64,000 nt of DNA, taken from Symbiodinium natans (lineage: Eukaryota; Sar; Dinophyceae; Suessiales; Symbiodiniaceae). Both the position numbers and the translations under genes were made by a program. Where the stretch lies: NCBI GenBank assembly GCA_905221605.1, contig CAJNDS010002250.1, positions 200,001-264,000 on the forward strand. Reading direction: 5' to 3'. The notes beneath the pieces are model-generated. The model saw only the letters and a list, made by a program, of their open reading frames with translations. It did not search any database and had not been told where the DNA came from. Shown here piece by piece: positions 36,054 to 48,482 of this stretch; within the stretch, counting starts at the first letter, position 1; every line of letters begins with the position of its first letter.

Positions 36054-36747
36054 TCACCACTTGTCGGCCTTGCTGTAGACGTAGTTGGCCACATCCTCGA
36101 TGTCATCCGGGCCGAGCTTGTCACCGAAGGCCGGCATGGCGCCGTTGCCGTTGGTCACCTGGCTCATGATGGCCTGCACGTCGTACTTGCCGTACTGCAC
36201 CAAAGCCTCCTTCTTCCTGAGCCATGTGCTTGTGAACCCTTCATCAGCTTCATGGCATATTCTGGGGAGTGCGAGGTCTTGCTTGTGGGAGTTCTGAGTA
36301 GGTATAAAACAAGGCATGTCATCATTGAAGGCATTCAACGCTTTCCGCATCTTTCCTGCGTAGTTAGATGTTGGGCTTTTGTGTTGTTTGAGGGATGAGT
36401 TCTGCTTGAGTGCAACCTGGTTGCAGCTTCTTCTCTGCCACGATGCTGTTGTTGCCGTTGGCGTGGCAGGCGGTGCAGTTGCCGTTGAAGATGGCCTCGC
36501 CGTTCTCGAGGTCCGCGGCCAGAGCCGGGCGGCCGCCCACCACCGCGGCCAGCAGGCCCAAGGCAGCACCCAGGGCAAGCGGGCTGAAGGCTGCGGTTGC
36601 GGACTCGGCCTCCGGCGCCGCGGCACCGGCCGCTCGGCCAGTGGAGACCTGGGCCTCCGGGGCGCCGCGCGGCGTGCTGCCCGGCAGCACAAAGCAGCTG
36701 GCGCCCAGCAGCAGGGCGGCACCGGCGACGAAGACAGCGCGGGACAT
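36054..36747 (-). CDS. petJ: Cytochrome c6 precursor, array copy 1
   Basis: Exon 1 36747-36425, intron 36424-36217 (208 bp), exon 2 36216-36054. Product of 161 residues as for the isolated copy at 6.3 kb (MSRAVF start, CTACH heme site, GAMPAF Met ligand, end SKADKW). The donor dinucleotide here is GC, from CTGCAACC in place of CTGAAACC; acceptor CTCAG|G. About 42 nt before the ATG the coding strand reads GGTTTTACAG|ACCAAG, a likely leader trans-splice acceptor conserved through the array. Last gene of the array in transcription order. Confidence 0.9.
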
Positions 36748-37157
36748 CTTCACAGGCGGATGAGGTGAGGCAAGGTCGCGAGGCTTGGTCTGTAAAACCT
36801 CGCATGCCACAGACAGGTCCAAACGCATCGGCCAAACTTAGTACAGTACAACCATGCATGGATGTCCAACATGCGATTCAGGGAATCCTAGAAGGATGCG
36901 GAAGGATGCTGCGCAATGACTGTGGCTTTCAATCTTTCCCATCACTTGGCCTTGGGACAAACTTAGCTCGCCAGCCCTTCACATCCCACGCTGACTTTTC
37001 CAACTCTTGCGCTTCGCCTGGCAGAGGCCGACGAGGCATGCCGGTGTCCTATAGATTCGCAAATGATTTCAAAGGTCCAAGCCACACGATCGCGATTGAA
37101 CTTTCTGGCATCAGCGTGCAGGATTGTGCAGGAGCTCCTGCTGGTCAGCTACACTGC

Positions 37158-37860
37158 TCACCACTTGTCGGCCTTGCTGTAGACGTAGTTGGCCACATCC
37201 TCGATGTCATCCGGGCCGAGCTTGTCACCGAAGGCCGGCATGGCGCCGTTGCCGTTGGTCACCTGGCTCATGATGGCCTGCACGTCGTACTTGCCGTACT
37301 GCACCAAAGCCTCCTTCTTCCTGAGCCATGTGCTTGTGAACCCTTCATCAGCTGTATGGCATATTCTGGGGAGTGCGAGGTCTTACTTGTGGAGGTATAA
37401 GACAAGATATGTCATCATTGAAGACATTCAACGCTTTCCGGATCTTTCCGGTGCCAGTAGATGTTAGGCTTCGATTGTTTGAGGGCGTGGGGTGGAGGGA
37501 TGGGTTCTGCGGTTCTGCTTGAGTGCAACCTGGTTTCAGCTTCTTCTCTGCCACGATGCTGTTGTTGCCGTTGGCGTGGCAGGCGGTGCAGTTGCCGTTG
37601 AAGATGGCCTCGCCGTTCTCGAGGTCCGCGGCCAGAGCCGGGCGGCCGCCCACCACCGCGGCCAGCAGGCCCAAGGCAGCACCCAGGGCAAGCGGGCTGA
37701 AGGCTGCGGTTGCGGACTCGGCCTCCGGCGCCGCGGCACCGGCCGCTCGGCCAGTGGAGACCTGGGCCTCCGGGGCGCCGCGCGGCGTGCTGCCCGGCAG
37801 CACAAAGCAGCTGGCGCCCAGCAGCAGGGCGGCACCGGCGACGAAGACAGCGCGGGACAT
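37158..37860 (-). CDS. petJ: Cytochrome c6 precursor, array copy 2
   Basis: Exon 1 37860-37538, intron 37537-37321 (217 bp) with GA donor, exon 2 37320-37158. Product identical to copy 1. The intron resembles that at 39.5-39.7 kb in length and sequence. Confidence 0.9.
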
Positions 37861-38270
37861 CTTCACAGGCGGATGAGGTGAGGCAAGGTCGCGAGGCTTG
37901 GTCTGTAAAACCTCGCATGCCACAGACAGGTCCAAACGCATCGGCCAAACTTAGTACAGTACAACCATGCATGGATGTCCAACATGCGATTCAGGGAATC
38001 CTAGAAGGATGCGGAAGGATGCTGCGCAATGACTGTGGCTTTCAATCTTTCCCATCACTTGGCCTTGGGACAAACTTAGCTCACAGGCCCTTCACATCCC
38101 ACGCTGAGTTTTCCAACTCTTGCGCTTCGCCTGGCAGAGGCCGACGAGGCATGCCGGTGTCCTATAGATTCGCAAATGATTTCAAATGTCCAAGCCACAC
38201 GATCGCGATTGAACTTTCTGGCATCAGCGTGCAGGATTGTGCAGGAGCTCCTGCTTGTCAGCTACACTGC

Positions 38271-38963
38271 TCACCACTTGTCGGCCTTGCTGTAGACGTA
38301 GTTGGCCACATCCTCGATGTCATCCGGGCCGAGCTTGTCACCGAAGGCCGGCATGGCGCCATTGCCGTTGGTCACCTGGCTCATGATGGCCTGCACGTCG
38401 TACTTGCCGTACTGCACCAAAGCCTCCTTCTTCCTGAGCCATGTGCTTGTGAACCCTTCATCAGCTTCATGGCACATTCTGGGAAGTGCGAGGTCTTACT
38501 TGTGGGAGTTCTGAGTAGGTATAAAACAAGGCATGTCATCATTGAAGGCATTCAACGCTTTCGCATCTTTCCTGCGTAGTTAGATGTTGGGCTTTTGTGT
38601 TGTTTGAGGGATGAGTTCTGCTTGAGTGCAACCTGGTTTCAGCTTCTTCTCTGCCACGATGCTGTTGTTGCCGTTGGCGTGGCAGGCGGTGCAGTTGCCG
38701 TTGAAGATGGCCTCGCCGTTCTCGAGGTCCGCGGCCAGGGCCGGGCGGCCGCCCACCACCGCGGCCAGCAGGCCCAAGGCAGCACCCAGGGCAAGCGGGC
38801 TGAAGGCTGCGGTTGCGGACTCGGCCTCCGGCGCCGCGGCACCGGCCGCTCGGCCAGTGGAGACCTGGGCCTCCGGGGCGCCGCGCGGCGTGCTGCCCGG
38901 CAGCACAAAGCAGCTGGCGCCCAGCAGCAGGGCAGCACCGGCGACGAAGACAGCGCGGGACAT
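38271..38963 (-). CDS. petJ: Cytochrome c6 precursor, array copy 3
   Basis: Exon 1 38963-38641, intron 38640-38434 (207 bp) with GA donor, exon 2 38433-38271. Mature protein identical to the other copies. The 5' flank near 39020-39140 differs from copy 2 (an indel and a GACTGGCGTC stretch) and matches that of the 41.5 kb copy. Confidence 0.9.
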
Positions 38964-39330
38964 CTTCACAGGCGGATGAGGTGAGGCAAGGTCGCGAGGC
39001 TTGGTCTGTAAAACCTCATAAGCCATGGACAGGTCCAAACGCATCGGCCAAACTTGGTACAGTACAACCATGCATGGATGTCAACATGCGATTCAGGGAA
39101 TCCTAGAAGGATGCGGAAGGATGCTGTTCAATGACTGGCGTCGCAGGCCCTTCACACTCTGCGCTGACTTTTCCAACTCTTGCTCTTTGCCTGGCAGAGG
39201 CCGACGAGGCATGCCGGTGTCCTATAGATTCTCAAATGATTTCAAATGTCCAAGCCACACGATCGCGATTGAACTTTCTGGTATCAGCGTGCAGGATTGT
39301 GCAGGAGCTCCTGCTGGTCAGCTACACTGC

Positions 39331-40033
39331 TCACCACTTGTCGGCCTTGCTGTAGACGTAGTTGGCCACATCCTCGATGTCATCCGGGCCGAGCTTGTCA
39401 CCGAAGGCCGGCATGGCGCCGTTGCCGTTGGTCACCTGGCTCATGATGGCCTGCACGTCGTACTTGCCGTACTGCACCAAAGCCTCCTTCTTCCTGAGCC
39501 GTGTGCTTGTGAACCCTTCATCAGCTTCATGGCACATTCTGGAGAGTGCGAGGTCTTACTTGTGGAGGTATAAGACAAGATATGTCATCATTGAAGACAT
39601 TCAACGCTTTCCGGATCTTTCCGGTGCCAGTAGATGTTAGGCTTCGATTGTTTGAGGGCGTGGGGTGGAGGGATGGGTTCTGCGGTTCTGCTTGAGTGCA
39701 ACCTGGTTTCAGCTTCTTCTCTGCCACGATGCTGTTGTTGCCGTTGGCGTGGCAGGCGGTGCAGTTGCCGTTGAAGATGGCCTCGCCGTTCTCGAGGTCC
39801 GCGGCCAGGGCCGGGCGGCCGCCCACCACCGCGGCCAGCAGGCCCAAGGCAGCACCCAGGGCAAGCGGGCTGAAGGCTGCGGTTGCGGACTCGGCCTCCG
39901 GCGCCGCGGCACCGGCCGCTCGGCCAGTGGAGACCTGGGCCTCCGGGGCGCCGCGCGGCGTGCTGCCCGGCAGCACAAAGCAGCTGGCGCCCAGCAGCAG
40001 GGCGGCACCGGCGACGAAGACAGCGCGGGACAT
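39331..40033 (-). CDS. petJ: Cytochrome c6 precursor, array copy 4
   Basis: Exon 1 40033-39711, intron 39710-39494 (217 bp) with GA donor, exon 2 39493-39331. Same product. Intron nearly identical to copy 2, two units away. Confidence 0.9.
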
Positions 40034-40442
40034 CTTCACAGGCGGATGAGGTGAGGCAAGGTCGCGAGGCTTGGTCTGTAAAACCTCGCATGCCACAGAC
40101 AGGTCCAAACGCATCGGCCAAACTTGGTACAGTACAACCATGCATGGATGTCCAACATGCGATTCAGGGAATCCTAGAAGGATGCGGAAGGATGCTGAGC
40201 AATGACTGTGGCTTTCAATCTTTCCCATCACTTGGCCTTGGGACAAACTTAGCTCACAGGCCTTCACATCCCACGCTGACTTTTCCAACTCTTGCGCTTC
40301 GCCTGGCAGAGGCCGACGAGGCATGCCGGTGTCCTATAGATTCGCAAATGATTTCAAATGTCCAAGCCACACGATCGCGATTGAACTTTCTGGCATCAGC
40401 GTGCAGGATTGTGCAGGAGCTCCTGCTTGTCAGCTACACTGC

Positions 40443-41136
40443 TCACCACTTGTCGGCCTTGCTGTAGACGTAGTTGGCCACATCCTCGATGTCATCCGGG
40501 CCGAGCTTGTCACCGAAGGCCGGCATGGCGCCATTGCCGTTGGTCACCTGGCTCATGATGGCCTGCACGTCGTACTTGCCGTACTGCACCAAAGCCTCCT
40601 TCTTCCTGAGCCATGTGCTTGTGAACCCTTCATCAGCTTCATGGCACATTCTGGGAAGTGCGAGGTCTTACTTGTGGGAGTTCTGAGTAGGTATAAAACA
40701 AGGCATGTCATCATTGAAGGCATTCAACGCTTTCCGCATCTTTCCTGCGTAGTTAGATGTTGGGCTTTCGTGTTGTTTGAGGGATGAGTTCTGCTTGAGT
40801 GCAACCTGGTTTCAGCTTCTTCTCTGCCACGATGCTGTTGTTGCCGTTGGCGTGGCAGGCGGTGCAGTTGCCGTTGAAGATGGCCTCGCCGTTCTCGAGG
40901 TCCGCGGCCAGAGCCGGGCGGCCGCCCACCACCGCGGCCAGCAGGCCCAAGGCAGCACCCAGGGCAAGCGGGCTGAAGGCTGCGGTTGCGGACTCGGCCT
41001 CCGGCGCCGCGGCACCGGCCGCTCGGCCAGTGGAGACCTGGGCCTCCGGGGCGCCGCGCGGCGTGCTGCCCGGCAGCACAAAGCAGCTGGCGCCCAGCAG
41101 CAGGGCGGCACCGGCGACGAAGATGGCCCGGGACAT
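40443..41136 (-). CDS. petJ: Cytochrome c6 precursor, array copy 5
   Basis: Exon 1 41136-40814, intron 40813-40606 (208 bp) with GA donor, exon 2 40605-40443. Only difference seen in the product is Val to Ile at residue 5 (MSRAIF), in the signal peptide. Confidence 0.9.
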
Positions 41137-41546
41137 CTTCACAGGCGGATGAGGTGAGGCAAGGTCGCGAGGCTTGGTCTGTAAAACCTCGCATGCCACA
41201 GACAGGTCCAAACGCATCGGCCAAACTTGGTACAGTACAACCATGCATGGATGTCCAACATGCGATTCAGGGAATCCTAGAAGGATGCGGAAGGATGCTG
41301 AGCAATGACTGTGGCTTTCAATCTTTCCCATCACTTGGCCTTGGGACAAACTTAGCTCACAGGCCCTTCACATCCCACGCTGACTTTTCCAACTCTTGCG
41401 CTTCGCCTGGCAGAGGCCGACGAGGCATGCCGGTGTCCTATAGATTCGCAAATGATTTCAAATGTCCAAGCCACACGATCGCGATTGAACTTTCTGGCAT
41501 CAGCGTGCAGGATTGTGCAGGAGCTCCTGCTTGTCAGCTACACTGC

Positions 41547-42254
41547 TCACCACTTGTCGGCCTTGCTGTAGACGTAGTTGGCCACATCCTCGATGTCATC
41601 CGGGCCGAGCTTGTCACCGAAGGCCGGCATGGCGCCATTGCCGTTGGTCACCTGGCTCATGATGGCCTGCACGTCGTACTTGCCGTACTGCACCAAAGCC
41701 TCCTTCTTCCTGAGCCATGTGCTTGTGAACCCTTCATCAGCTTCATGGCACATTCTGGGAAGTGCGAGGTCTTACTTGTGGGAGTTCTGAGTAGGTATAA
41801 AACAAGGCATGTCATCATTGAAGGCATTCAACGCTTTCCGGATCTTTCCTGTGTAAGTAGATGTTGGGCTTCGGTGTCGTTTGAGGGCGGGGGGTGGAGG
41901 GATGGGTTCTGCTTGAGTGCAACCTGGTTGCAGCTTCTTCTCTGCCACGATGCTGTTGTTGCCGTTGGCGTGGCAGGCGGTGCAGTTGCCGTTGAAGATG
42001 GCCTCGCCGTTCTCGAGGTCCGCGGCCAGAGCCGGGCGGCCGCCCACCACCGCGGCCAGCAGGCCCAAGGCAGCACCCAGGGCAAGCGGGCTGAAGGCTG
42101 CGGTTGTGGACTCGGCCTCCGGCGCCGCGGCACCGGCCGCTCGGCCAGTGGAGACCTGGGCCTCCGGGGCGCCGCGCGGCGTGCTGCCCGGCAGCACAAA
42201 GCAGCTGGCGCCCAGCAGCAGGGCGGCACCGGCGACGAAGGCGGCGCGGGACAT
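41547..42254 (-). CDS. petJ: Cytochrome c6 precursor, array copy 6
   Basis: Exon 1 42254-41932, intron 41931-41710 (222 bp, the longest) with GC donor, exon 2 41709-41547. Residue 5 is Ala (MSRAAF) and one Ala to Thr change lies in the transit region (ESTTAAF). Just upstream of the ATG a short deletion changes the leader from CCGCCTGTGAAG to TCTGTAAAG, shared with copy 7. Confidence 0.9.
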
Positions 42255-42617
42255 CTTTACAGATGAGGTGAGGCAAGGTCGCGAGGCTTGGTCTGTAAAA
42301 CCTCGCATGCCATGGGCAGGTCCAAATGCATCGGCCAAACTTAGTACAGTACAACCATGCATGGATGTCAACATGCGATTCATGGAATCCTAGAAGGATG
42401 CGGAAGGATGCTGTTCAATGACTGGCGTCGCAGGCCCTTCACACTCTGCGCTGACTTTTCCAACTCTTGCTCTTTGCCTGGCAGAGGCCGACGAGGCATG
42501 CCGGCGTCCTATAGATTCGCAAATGATTTCAAAGGTCCAAGCCACACGATCGCGATTGAACTTTCTGACATCAGCGTGCAGGATTGTGCAGGAGCTCCTG
42601 CTGGTCAGCTACACTGC

Positions 42618-43305
42618 TCACCACTTGTCGGCCTTGCTGTAGACGTAGTTGGCCACATCCTCGATGTCATCCGGGCCGAGCTTGTCACCGAAGGCCGGCA
42701 TGGCGCCGTTGCCGTTGGTCACCTGGCTCATGATGGCCTGCACGTCGTACTTGCCGTACTGCACCAAAGCCTCCTTCTTCCTGAGCCGTGTGTGTTCATC
42801 AGCTTCATGGCACATTCTGGGGAGTGCGAGGTCTTACTTGAGGAGGTATAAGACAGGATGTGTCACCATTGAAGAAATTCAACACTTTCCGGATCTTTCC
42901 TGTCTAAGTAGATGTTGGGCTTCGGTGTTGTTTGAGGGCGTGGGGTGGAAGGATGGGTTCTGCTTGAGTGCAACCTGGTTGCAGCTTCTTCTCTGCCACG
43001 ATGCTGTTGTTGCCGTTGGCGTGGCAGGCGGTGCAGTTGCCGTTGAAGATGGCCTCGCCGTTCTCGAGGTCCGCGGCCAGAGCCGGGCGGCCGCCCACCA
43101 CCGCGGCCAGCAGGCCCAAGGCAGCACCCAGGGCAAGCGGGCTGAAGGCTGCGGTTGCGGACTCGGCCTCCGGCGCCGCGGCACCGGCCGCTCGGCCAGT
43201 GGAGACCTGGGCCTCCGGGGCACCGCGCGGCGTGCTGCCCGGCAGCACAAAGCAGCTGGCGCCCAGCAGCAGGGCGGCACCGGCGACGAAGGCGGCGCGG
43301 GACAT
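42618..43305 (-). CDS. petJ: Cytochrome c6 precursor, array copy 7
   Basis: Exon 1 43305-42983, intron 42982-42781 (202 bp) with GC donor, exon 2 42780-42618. MSRAAF form. The intron has lost several bases near its 3' end relative to copies 1-6. Confidence 0.9.
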
Positions 43306-43691
43306 CTTTACAGATGAGGTGAGGCAAGGTTGTGAGGCTTGGTCTGTAAAACCTCGCATGCCACGGACAGGTCCAAACGCATCGGCCAAACTTAATGCCA
43401 TGCACTGATGTCAACATGCGATTCGTGTAGTCTGGAAAAATGCTGGGAATATCTGGCGCTCTCAATCTTTCCCATCACTTGACCTTGGGACAAACTTCGC
43501 TCGCAGGCCCCTCACACTCTGCGCTGATTTGTCCACTCTTGCTCTTTGCCTGGCAGAGGCCGACGAGGCATGCCGGTGTCCTATAGATTCTCAAATGATT
43601 TCAAAGGTCCAAGCCACACGATCATGAGTGAAGTAGTTTCTGTGATCTGCGTGCAGGATTGTGCAGGAGCTCCTGCTGGTCGCTACACTGC

Positions 43692-44331
43692 TCACCACTT
43701 GTCGGCCTTGCTGTAGACGTAGTTGGCCACATCCTCGATGTCATCCGGGCCGAGCTTGTCACCGAAGGCCGGCATGGCGCCGTTGCCGTTGGTCACCTGG
43801 CTCATGATGGCCTGCACGTCGTACTTGCCGTACTGCACCAAAGCCTCTTTCTTCCTGAGCCGTTTGCTTGTGAACCCTGCATCAGCTTCATGGCACATTC
43901 TAGGGAGTGCGAGGTCTTACTTGTGGGAGTTCTGAGGAGGTATAAGACAAGATATGTCACAACGCTTTCCGGACCTTTCCTGTGTAAACTTGAGTGCAAC
44001 CTGGTTTCAGCTTCTTCTCTGCCACGATGCTGTTGTTGCCGTTGGCGTGGCAGGCGGTGCAATTGCCGTTGAAGATGGCCTCGCCGTTCTCGAGGTCCGC
44101 GGCCAGAGCCGGGCGGCCGCCCACCACCGCGGCCAGCAGGCCCAAGGCAGCACCCAGGGCAAGCGGGCTGAAGGCTGCGGTTGCGGACTCGGCCTCCGGC
44201 GCCGCGGCACCGGCCGCCCGGCCAGTGGAGACCTGGGCCTCCGGGGCACCGCGCGGCGTGCTGCCCGGCAGCACAAAGCAGCTGGCGCCCAGCAGCAGGG
44301 CGGCACCGGCGACGAAGACGGCGCGGGACAT
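43692..44331 (-). CDS. petJ: Cytochrome c6 precursor, array copy 8
   Basis: Exon 1 44331-44009, intron 44008-43855 (154 bp, the shortest) with GA donor, exon 2 43854-43692. MSRAVF form. Exon 2 has a silent AAG to AAA change in its second Lys codon. Mid-intron sequence present in other copies is deleted. Confidence 0.9.
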
Positions 44332-44720
44332 CTTCACAGGCGGATGAGGTGAGGCAAGGTCGTGAGGCTTGGTCTGTAAAACCTCGCATGCCACGGACAG
44401 GTCCAAACGCATCGGCCAAACTTAATGCCATGCACTGATGTCAACATGCCATTCGTGTGGTCTGGAAAAATGCTGGGAAAACCTGGCGCTTTCAATCTTT
44501 CCCATCACTTGACCTTGGGACAAACTTCGCTCGCAGGCCCTTCACACTGCGCTGATTTTTCCACTCTTGCTCTTTGCCTGGCAGAGGCCGACGAGGCATG
44601 CCGGCGTCCTATAGGTTCTCAAATGATTTCAAAGGTCCAAGCCACACGATCATGAGTGAAGTAGTTTCTGTGATCTGCGTGCAGGATTGTGCAGGAGCTC
44701 CTGCTGGTCAGCTACACTGC

Positions 44721-45385
44721 TCACCACTTGTCGGCCTTGCTGTAGACGTAGTTGGCCACATCCTCGATGTCATCCGGGCCGAGCTTGTCACCAAAGGCCG
44801 GCATGGCGCCGTTGCCGTTGGTCACCTGGCTCATGATGGCCTGCACGTCGTACTTGCCGTACTGCACCAAAGCCTCCTTCTTCCTGAGCCGTGTGTGTGA
44901 ACCCTTCATCAGCTTCATGGCACATTCTGGGGAGTGCGAGTTCTGAGTAGGTATAAGACAAGATATGTCATCATTAAAAAAACTCAACGCTTTCCGGATC
45001 TTTCCTGCGTAAGGAGGGCGTGGGGTGGAGAGATGGGTTCTGCTTGAGTGCAACCTGGTTGCAGCTTCTTCTCTGCCACGATGCTGTTGTTGCCGTTGGC
45101 GTGGCAGGCGGTGCAGTTGCCGTTGAAGATGGCCTCGCCGTTCTCGAGGTCCGCGGCCAGAGCCGGGCGGCCGCCCACCACCGCGGCCAGCAGGCCCAAG
45201 GCAGCACCCAGGGCAAGCGGGCTGAAGGCTGCGGTTGCGGACTCGGCCTCCGGCGCCGCGGCACCGGCCGCTCGGCCAGTGGAGACCTGGGCCTCCGGGG
45301 CACCGCGCGGCGTGCTGCCCGGCAGCACAAAGCAGCTGGCGCCCAGCAGCAGGGCGGCACCGGCGACGAAGGCGGCGCGGGACAT
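44721..45385 (-). CDS. petJ: Cytochrome c6 precursor, array copy 9
   Basis: Exon 1 45385-45063, intron 45062-44884 (179 bp) with GC donor, exon 2 44883-44721. MSRAAF form. First gene of the array in transcription order; its 5' flank leaves the repeat unit near 45465. Confidence 0.9.
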
Positions 45386-45465
45386 CTTCACAGGCGGATG
45401 AGGTGAGGCAAGGTCGCGAGGCTTGGTCTGTAAAACCTCGCATGCCATGGACAGGTCCAGCACTG

Positions 45466-48140
45466 CAGCGTGATAGTCGACTTTAGCAGACCCAAGTCAG
45501 TTGCGATTTCAGTGCCCCCACCAGCAAGTATCAACCTGAAGTACAAGATGCAAACATCGTCTACCATCTACAACCCCAACATCAAGGCCCTAAACCCTAC
45601 CCCCTTCACCCCAAGCCGAGTCCCCAAACTTCACCCGGTGCTTTCCTGTGCGTGAGGGCAAGCTTCCTCAAGGGGCTCAGGGATTTGAGGGCTTTTGGCC
45701 AGATGTTTGCCTGAGCGAAGGGGCATGAAGGTCCCAAACCCAGGAAACCTCTAAACCCCAAGCCCCTCCTAGGCTAGGACTCCAACCTAAGGGCACCCTA
45801 AACCCGAGACCAGAGAAACACCTGAAAAGTAGGACTCGGGTCGCGTCGGTCTGCGAGGTGAGACGTCGCTGTGGCCAGTCTGCTCAAGCTCCGGGGCCTG
45901 GTCAAAGAGAAAGGGTGTAAGCAGGTTGGGTTTTTTGGGGCTTTGGGGGCTTTTGTTGTTTGTTTGCTGAGGAGGGGGGGGGCAGGGTTTAGGGGCCCTA
46001 AGTAGCCCATAGACCCCTACATGGCAAGCCGGGTTTGGGGAAGCTTTCAGTTTTGGGGGCTGGTGCGAGTTCGGCGACCTGGCTCAGGGTCAAAGTACGC
46101 AAAAATTCGGGGCCTTGTAGGTCGAAGGGAGCCTAAGGTAAGACAAGCTCCAAACCCAAAAACCCCGCGGTTTCAGGCTTTCGGGTTGGAGGCTTCCCGA
46201 CTAAGACCGAAACCTTGAAGCCCAACCCTAAGCCCTAAACCCGAAACATCCCTAAACTCTAAACCCAACACCCTACGCGCTTGGTCTCCGCCTCAGTGCT
46301 CAGGAACGCCAGGGCATGGTAAACCTCCCCGTGGTGAGGGCTCTGCGCGTTTTTGACGTTTAGGGTTCGGGTTTTGGGGGGTTTGGGGGTTGGGGGCTTT
46401 CAGGGGCTTTGAGAGTTTGGGGTTTCAAGTTCGGAGACCTGCGGCTCTTCCTGAGCGTAGTCCGGGATTTGGGGAATCCTGGAATGTCAAAGGTGCGTAA
46501 GCCCTCGAGGAGTTTTTGGGGCCTAAGCTTTGAAAACGTTTGGAGTCTCACGCTTGTAATAACAAGGCCAGAAGGGTTTATAGGCTTCGGGGCGCATGGC
46601 AACAATGCAGGAAGGAAGCACGATGATCACCACATCAGCACAGCATCATTCCAGGCCGTGTCATGCTATGGAATTTGGGGATGTGTGATGCAGCTTCCAG
46701 TATCTTCCCAGTGACCTTAAACGGTATGTCAGTGACAACTGGGGGCCGGGATTTTCTCATGGAGTGGAGATTCTCGAAGGGTCCATTGTTGCGTGCCTGT
46801 CGTGGCAAGACGGGGAGCACTGACCGCACGCGAGCCTTCTCGCGTAGGCCTTACCGCCCCCTTGCCGCCCTCCTGCCTTGTTAAAAGATGTGCGCTACAG
46901 CAAACCTACTGGCAGCGCAACATGACGGCCTCGCTGGTACAACGCCACAGGCATTGGGCACATCTCGCTGCACTCCCAAATCGCGAAATGTGTATGCTCC
47001 CCATTACACAGGAAAAGGTGCTCCGAAAAATTGTATTGTTCTCCGAGCACAACAGACTGTGTGTTCGAATGTGAGTATACTGGAGTGCCGTCCCACAACA
47101 ACGCCAATGAAATGCGACAACATCACAATGGAATGCAGGAAAGAGATTTCCGTGCCAAGTCAATACAAGAAGGCATCTCATTTGTGGCACCACGAGGGTC
47201 CCATCTGGCACCTCTCCTCACGGTTGAGGGATTAAGGTGCAGAATTTTTGAACCCTAATCCGGTGGAGGGAGGGGGGAGGGCCGAGCCTTGCTGGTAGGA
47301 TGGGAGGATGGGACTTGACTCTTTCCCGCGGTTCACGGCTTAGAGCTTCAGGACAACGTCTGCTCAGGTGAAAGGCAAAATTCTCTTGCTTGAGCGGTGG
47401 CCCTTCATCACCCTGCGTCTTGCATTCTGAAGCCCAGAACCCCAGCAAGCTAAGACCAAAAAACAGGGCCAAGGGCTTTGGGGATTAAGATGAACCTTGT
47501 AAAACCCTACACCACTTTACCGGGTGGGGCGTCTTGCGCATGTGGGCCTTGAGCGGGCGCCCTGCTGCGCAGAGGGTGGAGGCCTAACAAGAGGTCTGCT
47601 GTCTGGCGATACCCTGAACTCTGCATAGACCCAAGGATGATGATGGTAGCGATGTCGGAGTCCAAAATGCCAGAGCCATCAGAATTAGAATCCCTGTCAT
47701 TGAGCTCCGGGGGGGGGGGGGGGAATGGCCGCAACTCCGACTGAGGCTGCGGCATGTCTTGCGGCGCAGTGATATCCCTGAGGCTTAAAGCGATTAGGGT
47801 CGAGATGGGTAGAGGGTTCGGAGAAGCATGAGTGATAGGGGTGAGGCTTGAGGGTGGGGGGCTTTAGGCTTGGAAGTGCAGGGTTGAGTTTTCGGTTTGG
47901 GGTAGAGGGTTGCAGGTGTTTTCCGGGTTTTCGGGTTCAGGCTCCTTGGGTTTAGAGTTTAGGGTTTTCGCTTCCTGTAGCACTTCGGCTGTGCAGCTTG
48001 AGTTCATGGGGCCAAGATAAGAGATCATAAAGAACGAGCCGCCCAGACACGCGAGGTTCCCGTGAACCAGGCTCGGCACTATGCCGAGAAGGACACATTC
48101 TCACTCTGTACAAACGCCACCCAACCTAGTCTGTATCTTA
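45466..48140. other. Gene-poor stretch
   Basis: No recognised gene. Telomere-derived words are frequent to about 46400. From about 46600 to 47240 the sequence is unlike its surroundings (few telomere words, several overlapping open frames of 70-115 codons on both strands) and might be a gene or element remnant, but no domain is recognised. A G run of about 18 lies near 47709-47726. Confidence 0.4.
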
Positions 48141-48235
48141 AGGGTTTAGGGTTTAGGGTTTAGGGTTTAGGGTTTAGGGTTTAGGGTTTAGGGTTTAGGG
48201 TTTAGGGTTTAGGGTTTAGGGTTTAGGGTTAGGGC
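48141..48235 (+). repeat. Interstitial TTTAGGG array
   Basis: About 13 near-perfect TTTAGGG units. Confidence 0.9.
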
Positions 48236-48397
48236 TGCATTCGTAGTGATGGAAGTTGCTGCTCCCGTATTCTCCGTGACAGTGGGACACACCCTGTGCC
48301 GCCGGGAAGCTGCTTGCAGATCGGACATTCTGCGTTGCGGCTGAGCCATTGGTCAATGCATTGCTGATGATACCTGGTACACGGCGGGTGTCTGGTT

Positions 48398-48482
48398 TCC
48401 CTAAACCCTAAACCCTACACCCTACACCCTAAACCCTAAACCCTAAACCCTAAACCCTAAACCCTAACCCCTAAACCCTACC
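48398..48482 (-). repeat. Interstitial CCCTAAA array
   Basis: CCCTAAA units with CCCTACA variants. It lies 160 bp from a TTTAGGG block of opposite orientation, again a facing pair. Confidence 0.85.

Larger units (their letters stand above)
35905..45465 (-). repeat. Tandem array of nine cytochrome c6 genes
   Basis: Nine same-strand units, exon 2 stops at 36054, 37158, 38271, 39331, 40443, 41547, 42618, 43692 and 44721, so the period is 1029-1113 bp. Left edge near 35905 where the unit spacer sequence (CTGGCAGAGGCCGACGAGGC) first appears; right edge near 45465. Exons are almost identical between units; introns vary from 154 to 222 bp and spacers carry indels. Sub-groups are visible: the 37.2 and 39.3 kb units share an intron type, as do the 38.3 and 40.4 kb units, suggesting duplication of pairs. 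Confidence 0.93.

Noticed and set aside
40986-42266. A 426-codon plus-strand open frame across two cytochrome c6 units, and similar ones of 99-289 codons along the array
   Set aside because: These lie antisense to GC-rich exon 1, recur with every unit and break at unit differences; the minus-strand cytochrome c6 reading explains the sequence fully.
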